From: Costus lasius
Lineage: Eukaryota; Streptophyta; Magnoliopsida; Zingiberales; Costaceae
Assembly (NCBI GenBank): GCA_027563935.2
Contig: CM050446.2
Span: forward strand, 112,076,499-112,140,498
Length of the DNA stretch: 64,000 bases
Direction of reading: 5' to 3'
A program made the position numbers and the translations under genes. How positions within the stretch are numbered: position 1 is the stretch's first letter; each line of letters begins with the position of its first letter. Under the pieces are notes generated by a model. It saw only the letters and a list, made by a program, of their open reading frames with translations, searched no databases and was not told where the DNA came from. This document shows, in pieces, positions 23,123-34,328 of this stretch.

Positions 23123-23195
23123 CCAGGGTCTGCACGTTCCAACTTGTACAAGCGTTGTACAACTGTTTTTGACTTACTCTTCTGTTTGATTGCAG

Positions 23196-24615
23196 ATGGT
23201 GTATACGACTAACAACCTCATTTCGTCCCTTGAGGACATTATTGGGGATGGGTCTTTGGCTCCCAAGACCCTGGTGGAGTTGGTCTCCACGTTGCTTGTC
23301 TCCAATGAGCGCCTCATAGCTTAGGTGACCCGTCTCACCGAGGAGCTAGAGGCATGCCAGGTGGAGGTCACACTCCTCAAGCGCGTCACAGCGGCTTCAC
23401 CGATTCCGACTGCGGCTGACTCCGATCAGGGGACCGTCGTGCGACGACATGTCCCGGAGCCTGCCCCCTTCCGAGAGGTGTGCTGCTCCAAGGAAGTTGA
23501 GAACTTCCTCTGGGACATGGAAATATATTTCCAAAATGCCCAGATCCCCGAGGGGGAGCAGGCCTAGGCCTGTATAGCATATCTCTCCAGAGATGCGAAG
23601 TTGTGATGGCGGACATAGGCTGCACCCAACTTACTCAGTGCCAATCCCACCCATAAGCTCTCCTGGGAAGAGCTTAAAATCAAGATCAAGGCCCGATTCC
23701 TTCCGGGGAAGTCCACCTAGTATGTGCGAGACGCCCTCAAGAAGGTCTGACACACTAGGAATATCCGCAACTACGTGCAGCAGTTTTCGCAGCTCATGCT
23801 GGAGATCGATGACATGTCGGAGGAGGGCCGACTCTACACCTTCATGGACCACCTCCAAGGCTGGGCCCACGAGGAGCTGCGTCGCTAGGAGGTGAAGACC
23901 TTGAAGGCCGCCATGCAGGCAGCCGATGTCTTGGTGGACCGTAGGGATCCATGGGGACAAGCCCCTCATGCTGCCGCTACTACCACTACTGGGGCTTCTA
24001 CCTCGCGGGCGAGAGGACCATTCACTGCGAGGGGCAAGAATCTCTTCACCCAGAAGAACCGGCCTGCCACGCCGAAGCCACTGAAGTCGGGTAGGGACCA
24101 CCCACCCACTCTAGTGCCGAAGAGGACGAGCGCCACCATAGAGTGTTACATCTATAGGGGCCCCCACATGATAAGGGACTGCCCCAAGAGAGAGAGGGTT
24201 GCTGCCGTAGTGGCAGCAGATGTGAGCTATGTAAAGGATGAGGAGGTGCTCCTCAATCCTATTGCACTGGGCACTACTTCTACTACTAGTGATAGACTCA
24301 CTTTGCTTTACGTCGATTGTCTTTTGAATTCTCTTCCTGTGAATGCCATGATTGATACCGGTGTATTGCACCTCTTCATAGGACAGGTCACAGCCAAGAG
24401 AATTAGGCTAAAGATGTCCCCTGCACATGACCGAGTGAGGTCGGTCGGTGTGGTAGACCCTGAGATCGTAGGAGTAGCCTATGACGTTGACATCGCGATC
24501 GGTAACTGGCGCGGCAGTTGCCACACCAAGATTCTTGACCTCGTGGATTACGAGGCTATCTTTGGGCTGGTCAAGGCAAGGATAGCGGTGATGCCACATC
24601 TGCATGGAATATAGA
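23196..24615 (+). pseudogene. Gypsy-B gag and protease, decayed
   Basis: The ATG at 23196 follows TTTGATTGCAG. The translation begins MVYTTNNLISSLEDIIGDGS and continues through a Retrotrans_gag-like region (FLWDMEIYFQNAQIPEGEQA; LSWEELKIKIKARFLPG; YVQQFSQLMLEIDDMSEE; FMDHLQGWAHEELRR). A damaged zinc knuckle follows (CYIYRGPHMIRDC, second Cys replaced by Tyr), then a protease with VNAMIDTGVLHLFI (DTG site) and LDLVDYEAIFGLVKA. Stops lie at 23323, 23566, near 23603 and near 23887, and a TAG at 24613 ends the longest open part (23892-24614). Confidence 0.9.
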
Positions 24616-25849
24616 TACATGATGAGGAGTCCCCTTATTTTGTCCCCTGCATTGGTAGCAGGGGGCGAAGAAGGGGAAGAAGAGGGACTCCCGGGGAGTA
24701 CCTCTATCAGCGAATGCCATGGTAGCAGGTCTGCGCCAAGGCGATCTAACACTCATGGCCGTCTGGGTAGAGGTTCCTCAGAGAGGAGGGAGACTCCCCT
24801 AGTGGTTTGGAGAGTGTTGGAGTAGTACCCTGATGTGATGCCTTCAGAGTTATCGAAGCATCTTCCACCTAGGAGAGGGATCGACCACAAGATAGACCTT
24901 GTGGCAGGATCTACTCCCCCTTCCAAGGCTCCCTATAGGATGCCTCCGGTAGAGTTGGCCGAGCTCCTCAAGCAACTCGATGAGTTGCTGGAGGCGGGGT
25001 TTGTACGGCCAACTGTGTCACCATATGGAGCCCCGGTCCTATTCCAAAAGAAGAAGGACAGGTCTTTAAGGTTCTGTGTGGACTACCGAGCCCTGAATAA
25101 GATAAAAATCCTGGACTATTAGCCAATTCCTTTGATCCCAGATCTGTTGGACAGACTGGGAAAAGCTAGGATATTCTCCAAGCTTGATCTGAGATCAGGG
25201 TATTGGCAGGTCTATATCGCCAAGGGTGATGAACGGAAGATAGTCTGCGTCACACGATATGGGTCGTTCGAGTTTCTGGTCATGCCCTTTGGGCTAACCA
25301 ACGCTCCAGCGACATTTTGTCATCTTATGAACCTGGTGCTGGCACCTTTCTTAAATGACTTCGTCGTAGTATATCTAGACGATATTGTGGTGTATTCCTT
25401 AAGCGTTGAGGAACACTTAACTCACTTGAAGAAGGCTCTTCAAATTTTGAGGGAAAACTAGCTATATTTGAAGCTAGAGAAATGCACTTTCATGAAGGAA
25501 GAGATTTCCTTCTTAGGACATGTGGTAGGCCACGACCAGGTACAAATGGATAGGAGCAAGGTCCAAGCTATTATAGAATGGCAAGTCCCCTCAAACCAGA
25601 CTGAGTTATGGAGTTTTCTCGGCGTGGTGAACTTTTATCGAAAGTTCATCTAGGGTTGCTCGAAAGTAAATGCACCCCTCAGCAATTTGCTGAAAAAGAA
25701 TACCAAGTGGTGTTGGAACGATCGGTGTTAGTCTGCCTTTCAAGATATGAAAGAGCGCATTGCTTCTAAACTGATACTAAAGCTACCGGATTTTGGGAAA
25801 CTTTTTGAGGTTCACACCGATGCTTCGGATCAAGCGATTGGTGGCGTTC
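24616..25849 (+). pseudogene. Gypsy-B RT and start of RNase H, decayed
   Basis: RT blocks in order: [74 protein letters not shown] (catalytic YLDD), LGHVV and FLGVVNFYRKFI. The RNase H start is FEVHTDASDQAIGGV. Stops at about 25120, 25459, 25651 and 25728 break it. Athila-1 inserted directly after GGV, and the domain continues at 59383. Confidence 0.92.
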
Positions 25850-25880
25850 TGACATGATCCGCAAGTGCACAGAAATGTCA

Positions 25881-26488
25881 AAGTAATACAAAAGATGTCG
25901 AATCCCACAGAGAATAAGGTCAAGTACCAGAAAATCCAATTCTTGATATCTAAGTTGATCAAAACGGGGTTTTAAGAACTTAAAATGAAAACTAAGTGAA
26001 ATTACAAACGAAGGAATCAAGCAACAACAGTAAGAAAAATATATGAGAGAGATATCGGGGCTATGGTTTCCACCACACTGACGATCTTAATTGCGTTTAA
26101 AAATATCAGTTACAAGGATTTATGACTTTCCTCAAGGAATCTAAACCTAGGGTACAAGGTGCCCTCTCTCGAGTGTACACCCTGAAGTAATACAAAAGAT
26201 GTCGAATCCAATAGTGAACAAGGTCAAGTACCAAAAAATCTAATTCTTGATATCTAAGCTGATCAAAACAGTGTTTTAAGAACTTAAAATGAAAATTAAG
26301 TGAAACTGCAAACAAAGGAATCAAGCAACAACGGTAAGGAAAATATATGAGAGAGATATCGGGGCTATGGTTTCCACCATACTGACGATCTTAATTGCAT
26401 TTAAAAATATCAGTTACAAGGATTTATAATTTTGTACAAGGAATCTAACCCAAAGGTACAAGGTGCCCTCTCTCGAGTGTACACCCCG
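25881..26488. repeat. 304-bp tandem duplication in the Athila-1 3' LTR
   Basis: AAGTAATACAAAAGATGTCG occurs at 25881 and 26185, and the intervening 304 bp is repeated with scattered differences up to GAGTGTACACCC. The 5' LTR has a single copy. The divergence between units shows the duplication is not very recent. Confidence 0.9.
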
Positions 26489-27177
26489 GTGTTTGCCTAG
26501 AATGGTCTCCTACTCTCGCAGTGGATCGTTCTAGACAAACCCAATGAGTTTCGTGGAAGATTATGAACCCTCAAGCGAAGACCAAGCACTCTCGTAGCGA
26601 GGCTTCGCAAGTTTCACAAGAGGTTCCATTGTTACGATCCTCCTCTCGGTATGAATCGTAACAACTAAGACACGTTAATACTTGGCCAAGGTAAAGATCA
26701 TGAAATAAGTACATCAAGTGAAATATGCTCACAATATAATCCAAATAACAGAATTAAAACATGGATTGCAAATAAAAATTGTCAGCGGGCTTCAACCAAG
26801 CCCCGAAATAGGGTTTACGCTACAATCATCATTGAAACGCTTAAAAATCTCTCTTTAAACATAGAAAAATCCTGGGAAAGAGTTTCTAAGAGGGAGGAGA
26901 TGATAAACCGAAACAAATAACCAAGAATTGCCGTGTTCCGATGATCAGATCTCTAAAAATCTCCTTAGAGTTGCCTATTTGCCGTGTTCTTCCGCTTCTG
27001 CCGCTTTGTCGCATGATTGCTCCCTCATTAGGGCATGAAAATTGAGGCTTTTATGTTCCTTGCCCTCTCCTTCGAATCAGCTTTCCAAAGAGTTCTTACT
27101 TGCCCAATTTGGACTTGAATTGGGCCCAAAATCATTAAAAATCTGAATAGAGGTCAGGCTGTCCAGAAAGCATCACG

Positions 27178-27475
27178 GGTGAACCCTGCCGGGTTCACCA
27201 GGCAGTGAAGCTTGCTGTACAGTTCTGTCGTGAAAGAAGCACCGGTGAACCCCACCGGGTTCACCTACCAGTGAAGTGCACTGTGAAGTTCTGCGCAGGT
27301 TTCCTCGGACAGAATCACGGGTGAACCTCGTGGGGTTCACCTAGTGGTGAAGTCTACTGTGAGTTTCGGATGCCCTTGACAACATCGGTAAACCCCGCCG
27401 GGTTCAACAGGTAGTGAAGTGCACTGTGGATTTCATCCTTCGGTAAGATCACCGGTGAACCCTGTGGGGTTCACT
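27178..27475. repeat. array of five GGTGAACCC/GGGTTCACC palindromes (LTR)
   Basis: Cores of 22 bp start at 27178, 27244, 27320, 27387 and 27454, at spacings of 66, 76, 67 and 67. Several cores have outer CACGG or CCGTG arms, and most are followed by GTGAAG and a TGCACTGT-like tail. The matching array in the 5' LTR is at 58806-59111. Confidence 0.85.
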
Positions 27476-27741
27476 TAGCCGTGAAGTCCAGAAAAAGCTC
27501 CGATTGATCCCAAATTTGATGGGCAGCTTCGTTTTCTCATAAGGAATCGCCCCATGCTCTTAGATTCTTCAAAAAGACTTCAAAATTGAGTGATTTTATC
27601 TGAAATTCCACAAGAAAGACGAAAAGTGAAGATTCTTAAACTTTTAAGTAAATAAGTCTTAAAGGAGTGTAAAAACATTAAAATAAGTCTAAATTCATCA
27701 TGGAATAATAATAAAAATCACTACTAAAATGCAAGGCATCA

Positions 27742-28911
27742 AATATTCCTCGACTTAAATCTTTGCTTGTCCTCAAGCAATAAAATAAGTTAAAATACAT
27801 GCTTGGTATAAGAATAATCTTTTGTTTTGAAGTTCGCACCCAAGTTTAAAAAAACACTTTTTAGCAGTCCAGGATCCAATCAGAAGAAATCAACTAAAAG
27901 GGGTGTCTTAAGTATTCACCAGTTTGATCCCACAGTTTTTAGATGTCAACAAATTCAGAAAGTAGTAAACATGGGATTCAATCAAGCATACTCAACACTC
28001 ATTCCATTCTTATTCTTCCAATTCATAATGTTGGGGTTAACTCAAATGTTTTATTCAGGATACGATACACTAATCATTGCATTAGACTTCAACTCATATC
28101 CTTAGGTACCATTGCCAATTTTTCGCAATGCCAAGTAGAGGAGTCTTTTAATGAATTTTGGATTTCAATTCACATTTCTTAGATTTCAACTCATATCCTT
28201 CGATACCACTGCCAATTTTTCGCAGTGCCAAGTAGAGAAATCTAAGGTTTTTTTTTAATGCACATATTTCAGAAGTCAACATATCCTTTCTTTTAACAAA
28301 TGCAGTGTCTCCCCAATAATAGAAAGGAATTCAAAGATTGAAAAGAGAATATGTATCCTAATATGAATCGAATGTAAATTGCAAGCCGAAATTAGTTGAA
28401 GAATCATGAAAATGTTTGACCTACTTAATGAACAACTTAAAATCAATCCAATCAGAAAATTTCTGATTCATGGAACATATGGACATGACTATTGAGTAAA
28501 TTTCTAATAGGTACTACATTCAACATGTCTTGATAAATTCTAACCAAATATGCATTTAACTTTAAGAATTTTGCAAAGCTATCATTGGGCAAGACTAGCA
28601 TGACAGGTCAATAATGAATCTCTTATCACAAAATTTGCAATATATGCCTTAAAACAACTTCATGCAAGCTCATTGGACCAGGCCCACGAATATTCGCATA
28701 TAGGATACAATGCCAAAATAACATCCATCGTAAAGTGTCACAAACCAAAACCATAGAAAGGCAAATGTCAATACAACAACATAAGAAAATCAAGACAACC
28801 GCATAAGAAACCGGAGTAAAGACAGCTCACCTGCTCTAAAATGTTGCATAATCCTCTATGCAATGTTACACACGTGAGAGGAGAAGGTGGTGATGTCGAG
28901 TCCCGAAGGAG
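27742..28911 (-). other. Athila-1 3' untranslated region with twin hairpins
   Basis: No gene is supported between the env-like stop and the 3' LTR. Two 21-nt hairpins at 28110-28130 (CATTGC/GCAATG) and 28207-28227 (CACTGC/GCAGTG) share the same nine-base loop and the same following CCAAGTAGAG. Athila-2 has the equivalent pair at 38174 and 38265. No convincing polypurine tract is seen beside the LTR. Confidence 0.7.
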
Positions 28912-29880
28912 CTAGCACCTCTTGCGCGATTTGGAGCTAGAAGCTTGGGAGCTCCTGCCTTTACCACGCGAGGTATAATCGGGCTCGACCTCCTCATCTG
29001 AAGAGACTGGAATGTGCTGTAAGTTCTCTTCGTTAAGGAAGGCGAGCCGCTCTTCCATAGTAGATAGCTTCTCCCAATTCGAGCTCAATATCTGGTGCTG
29101 TCGTCGCATCTCGGCTTCATTAGCTTCCCAACGGGAAGCCTACTCCTGTCGTATATAGGAGATGGAGTAATCCATCTGATCAATAAGCTCTTGCTGCTGA
29201 AGCTGCTCCTCTCTAATCTCCGGAAGAATACCCATCATAGAATATGAGGAGGAGCCGCTAAAGAAGAATGTGTCTGGGGCTGGTGGTACGGTGTCTACAG
29301 GGTCGGGCTGAGGGTCTTCGATTGGCTTGATGCGCCAATTCTCTTGAACGGGCACAGTGGTGCGCTTTGGATTAGGCAATGGCAAGCAGAACTGACTATC
29401 CTTGAATGTCATGCAGTAGGAGTCACCCCGGCGGACGATGAGTCTCATGGAAACGCATGACTCGATCTCGAGCCGGTTGCTTGCACTAGCCTCGGCCGTG
29501 CCGTAGGGAATGATCCCAAGAGAAACTACAAGTGGAGTAATAAGACCACCAATGACTATCGCGCCCTTGCGGCAATGCGCGATGCGGCTGAATTGCTTTG
29601 CTAAGTGAAATCCGGAATCAACCCAGAAAGCGTGAAGCATACACCATAAATAAAACAACTCTGACTGACGTATCATGCCATCGCTCTCCCCCGCGCCTAA
29701 AGATGGTATGGGCGAGTACGCGGTGGACATATCAGATGGCTGGATTGCAGATACTTGATGCTCTGGCGACTCTGGCTGAATAGATATGCTCATTTGTGAT
29801 TGACCCCCAAAAGGCTTGCTCGCTGAACTCCGCCGGTACTTTGTGCGTGCAAGGCTCTGGGAAACCGTAAATATTGCGGA

Positions 29881-29927
<47 letters not shown>

Positions 29928-30451
29928 CAGTGCTCGATGTTCCCCAATCGGAAGGTAATGCGCCCTGAATCGTTGTCAAGCATGACATCGGCTTTTACAT
30001 CTAGGGAGCTGAAAAACTCCAACGTGACTTCAATTTATGTGGGGGTGGCAAGCCTCAGGAATTGCTCCCATCCAATGTTCGAGTACATCCACTCGAACAT
30101 AGCAAGCCTCAGGAATTCCTCCAGAAGCCCTAGCATAGAAAGAGTACCTCTGTCCAAATATCTGGTATTGATCACCTGGCGGTGGAGAAGAATATCATAG
30201 TTTTGCTCATGCTCTGTGTTCCTGAAGATTATGCCAAACTCGTTTGGCAGAGAAACATATGCCTGGGGCTGCTGAGCAGATGGGCGTGCCCGCTGTCTGG
30301 AAGAGGAAGGGTGCGCCGGTTGACCAGCGGAAGTAGCTTGCGGTGGCGGAGATGGTTCGTGCGGGACGAACTCGTCGTCCTCTATGGAAGAATCGGAGGT
30401 GGATCTCGGACCGCGGCGACATGAGGCAATAGCTTTGCGCCGTGAATACAT
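28912..30451 (-). pseudogene. Athila-1 env-like third ORF (Athila ORF family), damaged
   Basis: It starts MYSRRKAIAS at 30451 with an acidic Ser/Pro-rich N-terminus and has a core shared with Athila-2 (NTRYLDRGTL, LGNIEHCLSL, GFPEPC, NEHIYS, GESDGMIRQ, LFYLWCMLH, KGAIVIGGLIT). It ends in a basic Ser/Arg tail (KGRSSQASSSKSRKR). Damage includes a stop near 30030, a frameshift near 29720, a stop at 29142 and a (GA)22 expansion coding for Leu-Ser repeats. This third ORF sits where retroviral env would be in Athila elements. Its function is unknown, and no signal peptide or membrane segment is seen. Confidence 0.85.
29884..29927. repeat. (GA)22 microsatellite inside the env-like ORF
   Basis: About 44 bp of GA on the plus strand lies where Athila-2 has only HILTLSQL. 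In the coding strand it expands the TLSQL block to a Leu-Ser run and keeps the frame. Confidence 0.95.
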
Positions 30452-31350
30452 TTGCAGAGATCGCCGAAGATGGGGATGAGAAAACCAGCAAAGATTCACC
30501 CAAGCACAAAGGTAGTAGCCGATCGAGGAGGCGGAAACAGAAAACCGGTGAAAAAGAAGAAAAATGGAATACAGGCATTTGGGAATAGATCGAAGCAGTG
30601 CTAACCTCACCGGAGATGGGGATCGTGATGAGAACAGGACCCTTGAAGATCGGTAAGCAAGAGGTCGTCGGCTGGAGCAGAAGGAGCGGCGGCGGCGGCG
30701 GCGGCGGCGACGGCGTGAAATCAGGGAAACCCTACCCGTGATTTAGGGTGAACACGGGCGATGCACGAATAGAAGCATGGGTGAACCCAGCCAGGTTCAC
30801 CTAGTCTTGAAGTATACCGTGGACAAGTGCTCGGTCTGGTCAGTAGGCTTCAAGGCCGTGAAGTGCACTGTGTGTGAATTCTTGGATGTGATACAGTAGA
30901 CTTCACGGGCGAACGCCATGGGGTTCACCAAGCCATGAAGTGTATTGTAAGATGCTGAAAACACAGGAGTAGTCTGCACAACCCAGAATTGCTGGCTCCA
31001 TTTTAATTCAACGAAAATATCCTTCGAAAATCGCTCGTCAGGTTGCACAGTGTACTTCACAGGTCAACCCCATGGGGTTCACCTGGCCGTGAAGTGCACT
31101 GAGCTTCAGTGAAAATCCAGCAAAAATCTCCTGTTCGCATAACACATCTACATCACAAAAATAAACTTCTAATCAGTGTATATCAAGATCAAAATCTCCT
31201 AAAATAAACTAGATAAGCAAGAGAGTAAAATACTCAACAGTGATAAACTAAAAAAAATTAAATGACAACCAATGCAAATTAAGAAACGGGAAAACTTGGG
31301 TTGCCTCCCAAGAGCGCTAGTTTTAGGTCAATAGCTCAACCATAGAAGTA
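30452..31350 (-). other. Athila-1 pol/env-like spacer with palindromes and CGG run
   Basis: There is no supported gene between the pol stop and the env-like start. It contains the GGTGAACC-type palindrome at 30780-30801, 30908-30929 and 31062-31083 and a (GGC)8 run at 30686-30709. The palindromes are the same family as in the LTRs, but here they are inside the element. Confidence 0.7.
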
Positions 31351-32539
31351 TCAAATTATCGAGTCAATGGGGTCTGAAAGGGCAAGAACTTCCCCTTGTT
31401 TTACCCGTTCATCTTCAAAATAGTGCTTGAGGCGGTGCCCATTGACCACAAATCTTCCAGTGCGCTCAGCCCATATCGTGATTGCAACATATGGTTGAAC
31501 ATGCTGTACCATGAATGGTCCAGACCACCTCGTGCGGAGCTTCCCTAGAAAGAGGCGAAGTCTCGAGTTGAAGAGCAGCACCTTATCCCCTTCGTGAAAC
31601 TCCTTCTTGAGTATGCGTTTGTCATGCCAATGCTTGGTACGAGCTTTGTAAATCTTGGCATTTTCATAAGCGTAGAGGCGCATCTCATCCAACTCATCTA
31701 GCAATAATTTTCTCCTTTCGCTGGTGCTTTTAAAGTCGTAATTGATTTGCTTGATAGCCCAGTACGCCCTGTGCTCAAGTTCAACAGGTAAGTGGCAAGA
31801 TTTTTCATAAATAAGTTGGAAGGGAGACATACCGAGGGGTGTCTTGAATGCAGTCCTATAGGCCCATAAAGCATCAGATAACTTCAATGCCCAATCCTTC
31901 CGTGATCGAGATACAGTCTTCTCCAATATTTGCTTGATTTCTCTGTTGGAGACTTCTACCTGACCACTAGTCTGAGGATGGTAGGGCATGACGATCTTGT
32001 GCTTTACCCCATACTTTTTCAAGAGTGCTCCAAACTTTTGCTCAATGAAGGGGGCCCTTCATCACTTATCAATATGTGTGGGATTCCAAACCGGGGGAAA
32101 ATCACTCGTTTCATGAACTTCATGACTACCCTGGAGTCATTGATGGCTTCGGCCGATGCCTCAACCCACTTCGACACATAGTTGACGGCAACAAAAATGT
32201 ACCGTTTTCCACATGAAGAAGGAAAGGGACCCATGAAGTTTATCCCCCATACATCAAAAATTTCTACTTCCATAATATTGTTAAGAGGTAGCTCAACCCT
32301 TTTTGAGAGGTTCCCGGCCCGTTGACAACTGTCACAAGTCGAAACAAAATGTTTAGCATCATGAAATATAGAGGGCCCATACAAACCAGATTGTAGAACT
32401 TTAAAGGCTATTTTAGAGGCCCCTACGTGTCCCCCATATGGTGAAGAGTGACAATGGGTCAACACATCCTGCAACTCCACCTCTGGCATGCATCATCTGT
32501 ACAACCCGTCCGCGCATCGTCGGTACAAGTATGGCTCAT
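31351..32539 (-). pseudogene. Athila-1 integrase, decayed
   Basis: Sense order: a linker with YLYRRCADGLYR just after the Gypsy-C site, zinc domain ([10 protein letters not shown], then CDSCQRAG), core with WGINFMGPF (first catalytic Asp is Asn, codon at 32238-32240), ILISDEG (second Asp kept), and [11 protein letters not shown] (catalytic Glu kept). The C-terminal domain is [29 protein letters not shown] through HRLKHYFED. There are a stop in the linker and a frameshift near 32030. The stop is just after LSDPIDSII at 31351. Confidence 0.92.
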
Positions 32540-32659
32540 TGACGGAGTCATGGACACACACGAGGGCGGCCTAACACCTCTGGAAGACACTTGGGAAGAC
32601 TCCCCAAGACCTGAGGAGGATGCCCCACAAATTTTGGCTCAAGAAGCTTTCTGTCACCC

Positions 32660-33190
32660 TGAACACGGCCAGGCCGTGTTGGCAGACACGGCCGTGATGA
32701 GAAAAATGGCCGTTCTAGCAGCCGTGACCAACTCCGCGCAACTCAGCCGACCCCGACACGGCCAAGCCGTGATAAGGGACACGGCCGTGACACGGTCGAG
32801 GAAGAACGCGAACGCCAGCACGGTCCGCGACACGGCCGTGACGCCCGCCGTGACGAGCTCGGCAAACTTCGGCCTCCGCGATCATGGCCGTCACGAGGAA
32901 CACGGCCAGGCCGTGACCAGTTCCCCATCCAGCGTCGCCAGCCTAGCTCAGCACGGCCAGGCCGTGACCAGGGACACGGCCATGTCCAAACTGTCTGTGG
33001 ATTTTGGACCCCGAATTACGGCCCGTGACACTCATTACGGCCCTGCCGTAAAACCTGCTCGACCCCAACACGGCCAGGCCGTGATGAGGAACACAGCCGT
33101 GATGAACTTGAAGATCAACGACACACCCGTGCCTCTAGCCGTGTCCGCCCCGATGGCAAATCGAGATGCTGATCACGGCTAGGCCATGTT
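32660..33190. repeat. CACGGCC...GGCCGTG palindrome array in the Gypsy-C LTR
   Basis: Short palindromes of the forms CACGGCCAGGCCGTG and GACACGGCCGTG recur about every 30-60 bp (for example 32664, 32686, 32757, 32779, 32898 and 32954). The 3' LTR holds the same array, split by element D. Confidence 0.85.
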
Positions 33191-33731
33191 TAGCCCCAGA
33201 AAACACACGGAGACCATTTTTCATCCCGTTCGACACTCACAACGGTCTTCGCATCCCCCAGACCGTTTTGTGGGTGTGGCGAGCCCTTCTTCAGCAGCGA
33301 CTGGCCACGTCCACTCCATCAATGACGCTTCACCTGCATCTTCGGAGTCGCTCCAACCCGTCCCTATGGCTACTCTCCCGCGAGGACCCCCACTAGAAGC
33401 CACCGCGGATCGCTACAACAACCGAGTCCTCAACTCAGCCCAAGAGTCCGCTACCAACGTCTAGAACCAGCCCACGATCAGCAAGTTCTGCTGTTTCATG
33501 GTGGCATGCTCCGAGATGGTGTAGCCGTCGGCCATGGCCCAATCGACGGCCCAGCAAGAAGGCCCATGCGCCAGCCACCCCGCGTGTTGTGTGCTGTATT
33601 TTATTCCCTAGTTAGTTACTACTTTTCAGGTTGTTAGAGGGCATCTTGGACCCTCTTTAGTTGGTAGGGGTTGTTGGTGTCTTCAACAAACCCCATGTGT
33701 GTAGCTCGTGCTGCACCCCTCCCTCTTATTC

Positions 33732-33739
33732 TATAAAAG
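33732..33739 (+). promoter_or_regulatory. Gypsy-C LTR TATA box
   Basis: TATAAAAG in a GC-rich context is repeated at 53138-53145 in the 3' LTR. It is the probable core promoter, called by motif and position only. Confidence 0.6.
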
Positions 33740-34264
33740 AGGGCTGAGGGACTACTAGAGTTTTTCAGTTTTGTTGTAGTAGCACCTTCCCCCATGTGAA
33801 GGTTTAGGCCACTTCAAGCACCGAAGAGCCCGCCTAGGGTTTCTTCGCCCCCTCTCTTGTAATAGCTTTCAAGTTTCAATCAAAACACCCGGAGAACCTC
33901 CCAAGGCTCCGGTCCTTTCCAAAGAGATCATTGCTCGGCTTGTGCCTTGGACTCGCAGCGTTCCGTCTCCGCAGCCCCATCTAGGTCCTGCGCGCACGTG
34001 CGTGCTTCAAGAAATTGGCTCTACAATTCAGGTGAGTAGTTTCATTTGTAGAATCGTGCTTGTTGTCTCCTTCGGCTCGCTGATATTGCTCAAGTCGCGT
34101 CTCCGCGGCACGGGTTTTCATCGATTTTCTCGAATTTTCATCGCTCCACACGTTTTACTTCCCTCGCCTACAGCCGCTCTCACGTATTCGGCATCATGGT
34201 TTCTCCCCACCATAGAGTACTGAATTAAGGACCAACTCACCCATAACATCCGCTGCGTCAATTT

Positions 34265-34275
34265 TGGTATCAGAG
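34265..34275 (+). other. Gypsy-C primer-binding site (initiator tRNA-Met)
   Basis: TGGTATCAGAG lies three bases after the 5' LTR end. Confidence 0.9.
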
Positions 34276-34328
34276 GGAGGTTGGAGCTAACTTTTGTCTA
34301 GTTCCGCTAATTTCTTGCATCATATCAT

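Larger units (their letters stand above)
25850..27741 (-). repeat. Athila-1 3' LTR with internal 304-bp duplication
   Basis: It is 1892 bp against 1596 bp for its partner. The excess is explained by a tandem duplication starting at 25881. Five copies of the GGTGAACCC...GGGTTCACC palindrome lie at 27178-27475. No gene is seen. Confidence 0.93.
32540..34261 (+). repeat. Gypsy-C 5' LTR
   Basis: It is 1722 bp, TGACGGAGTC to CTGCGTCA, followed by the primer site. Its first third is packed with CACGGCC/GGCCGTG palindromes, and a TATA box lies at 33732. With the insertions removed, the 3' LTR is about 1740 bp. About 16 differences in the first 230 bases, mostly transitions, show an older insertion. 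Confidence 0.94.

Noticed and set aside
27178..27475. Regularly spaced palindromic repeats resembling a CRISPR array
   Set aside because: The repeats vary in sequence, the intervening sequences are related to each other, they lie inside plant LTRs, and they occur in both LTR copies.
32448..33182. 244-codon plus-strand open frame over the start of the Gypsy-C LTR
   Set aside because: It crosses the Gypsy-C insertion boundary at 32540, and its composition (HGQAV, DTAV repeats) simply reflects the CACGGCC palindrome array.
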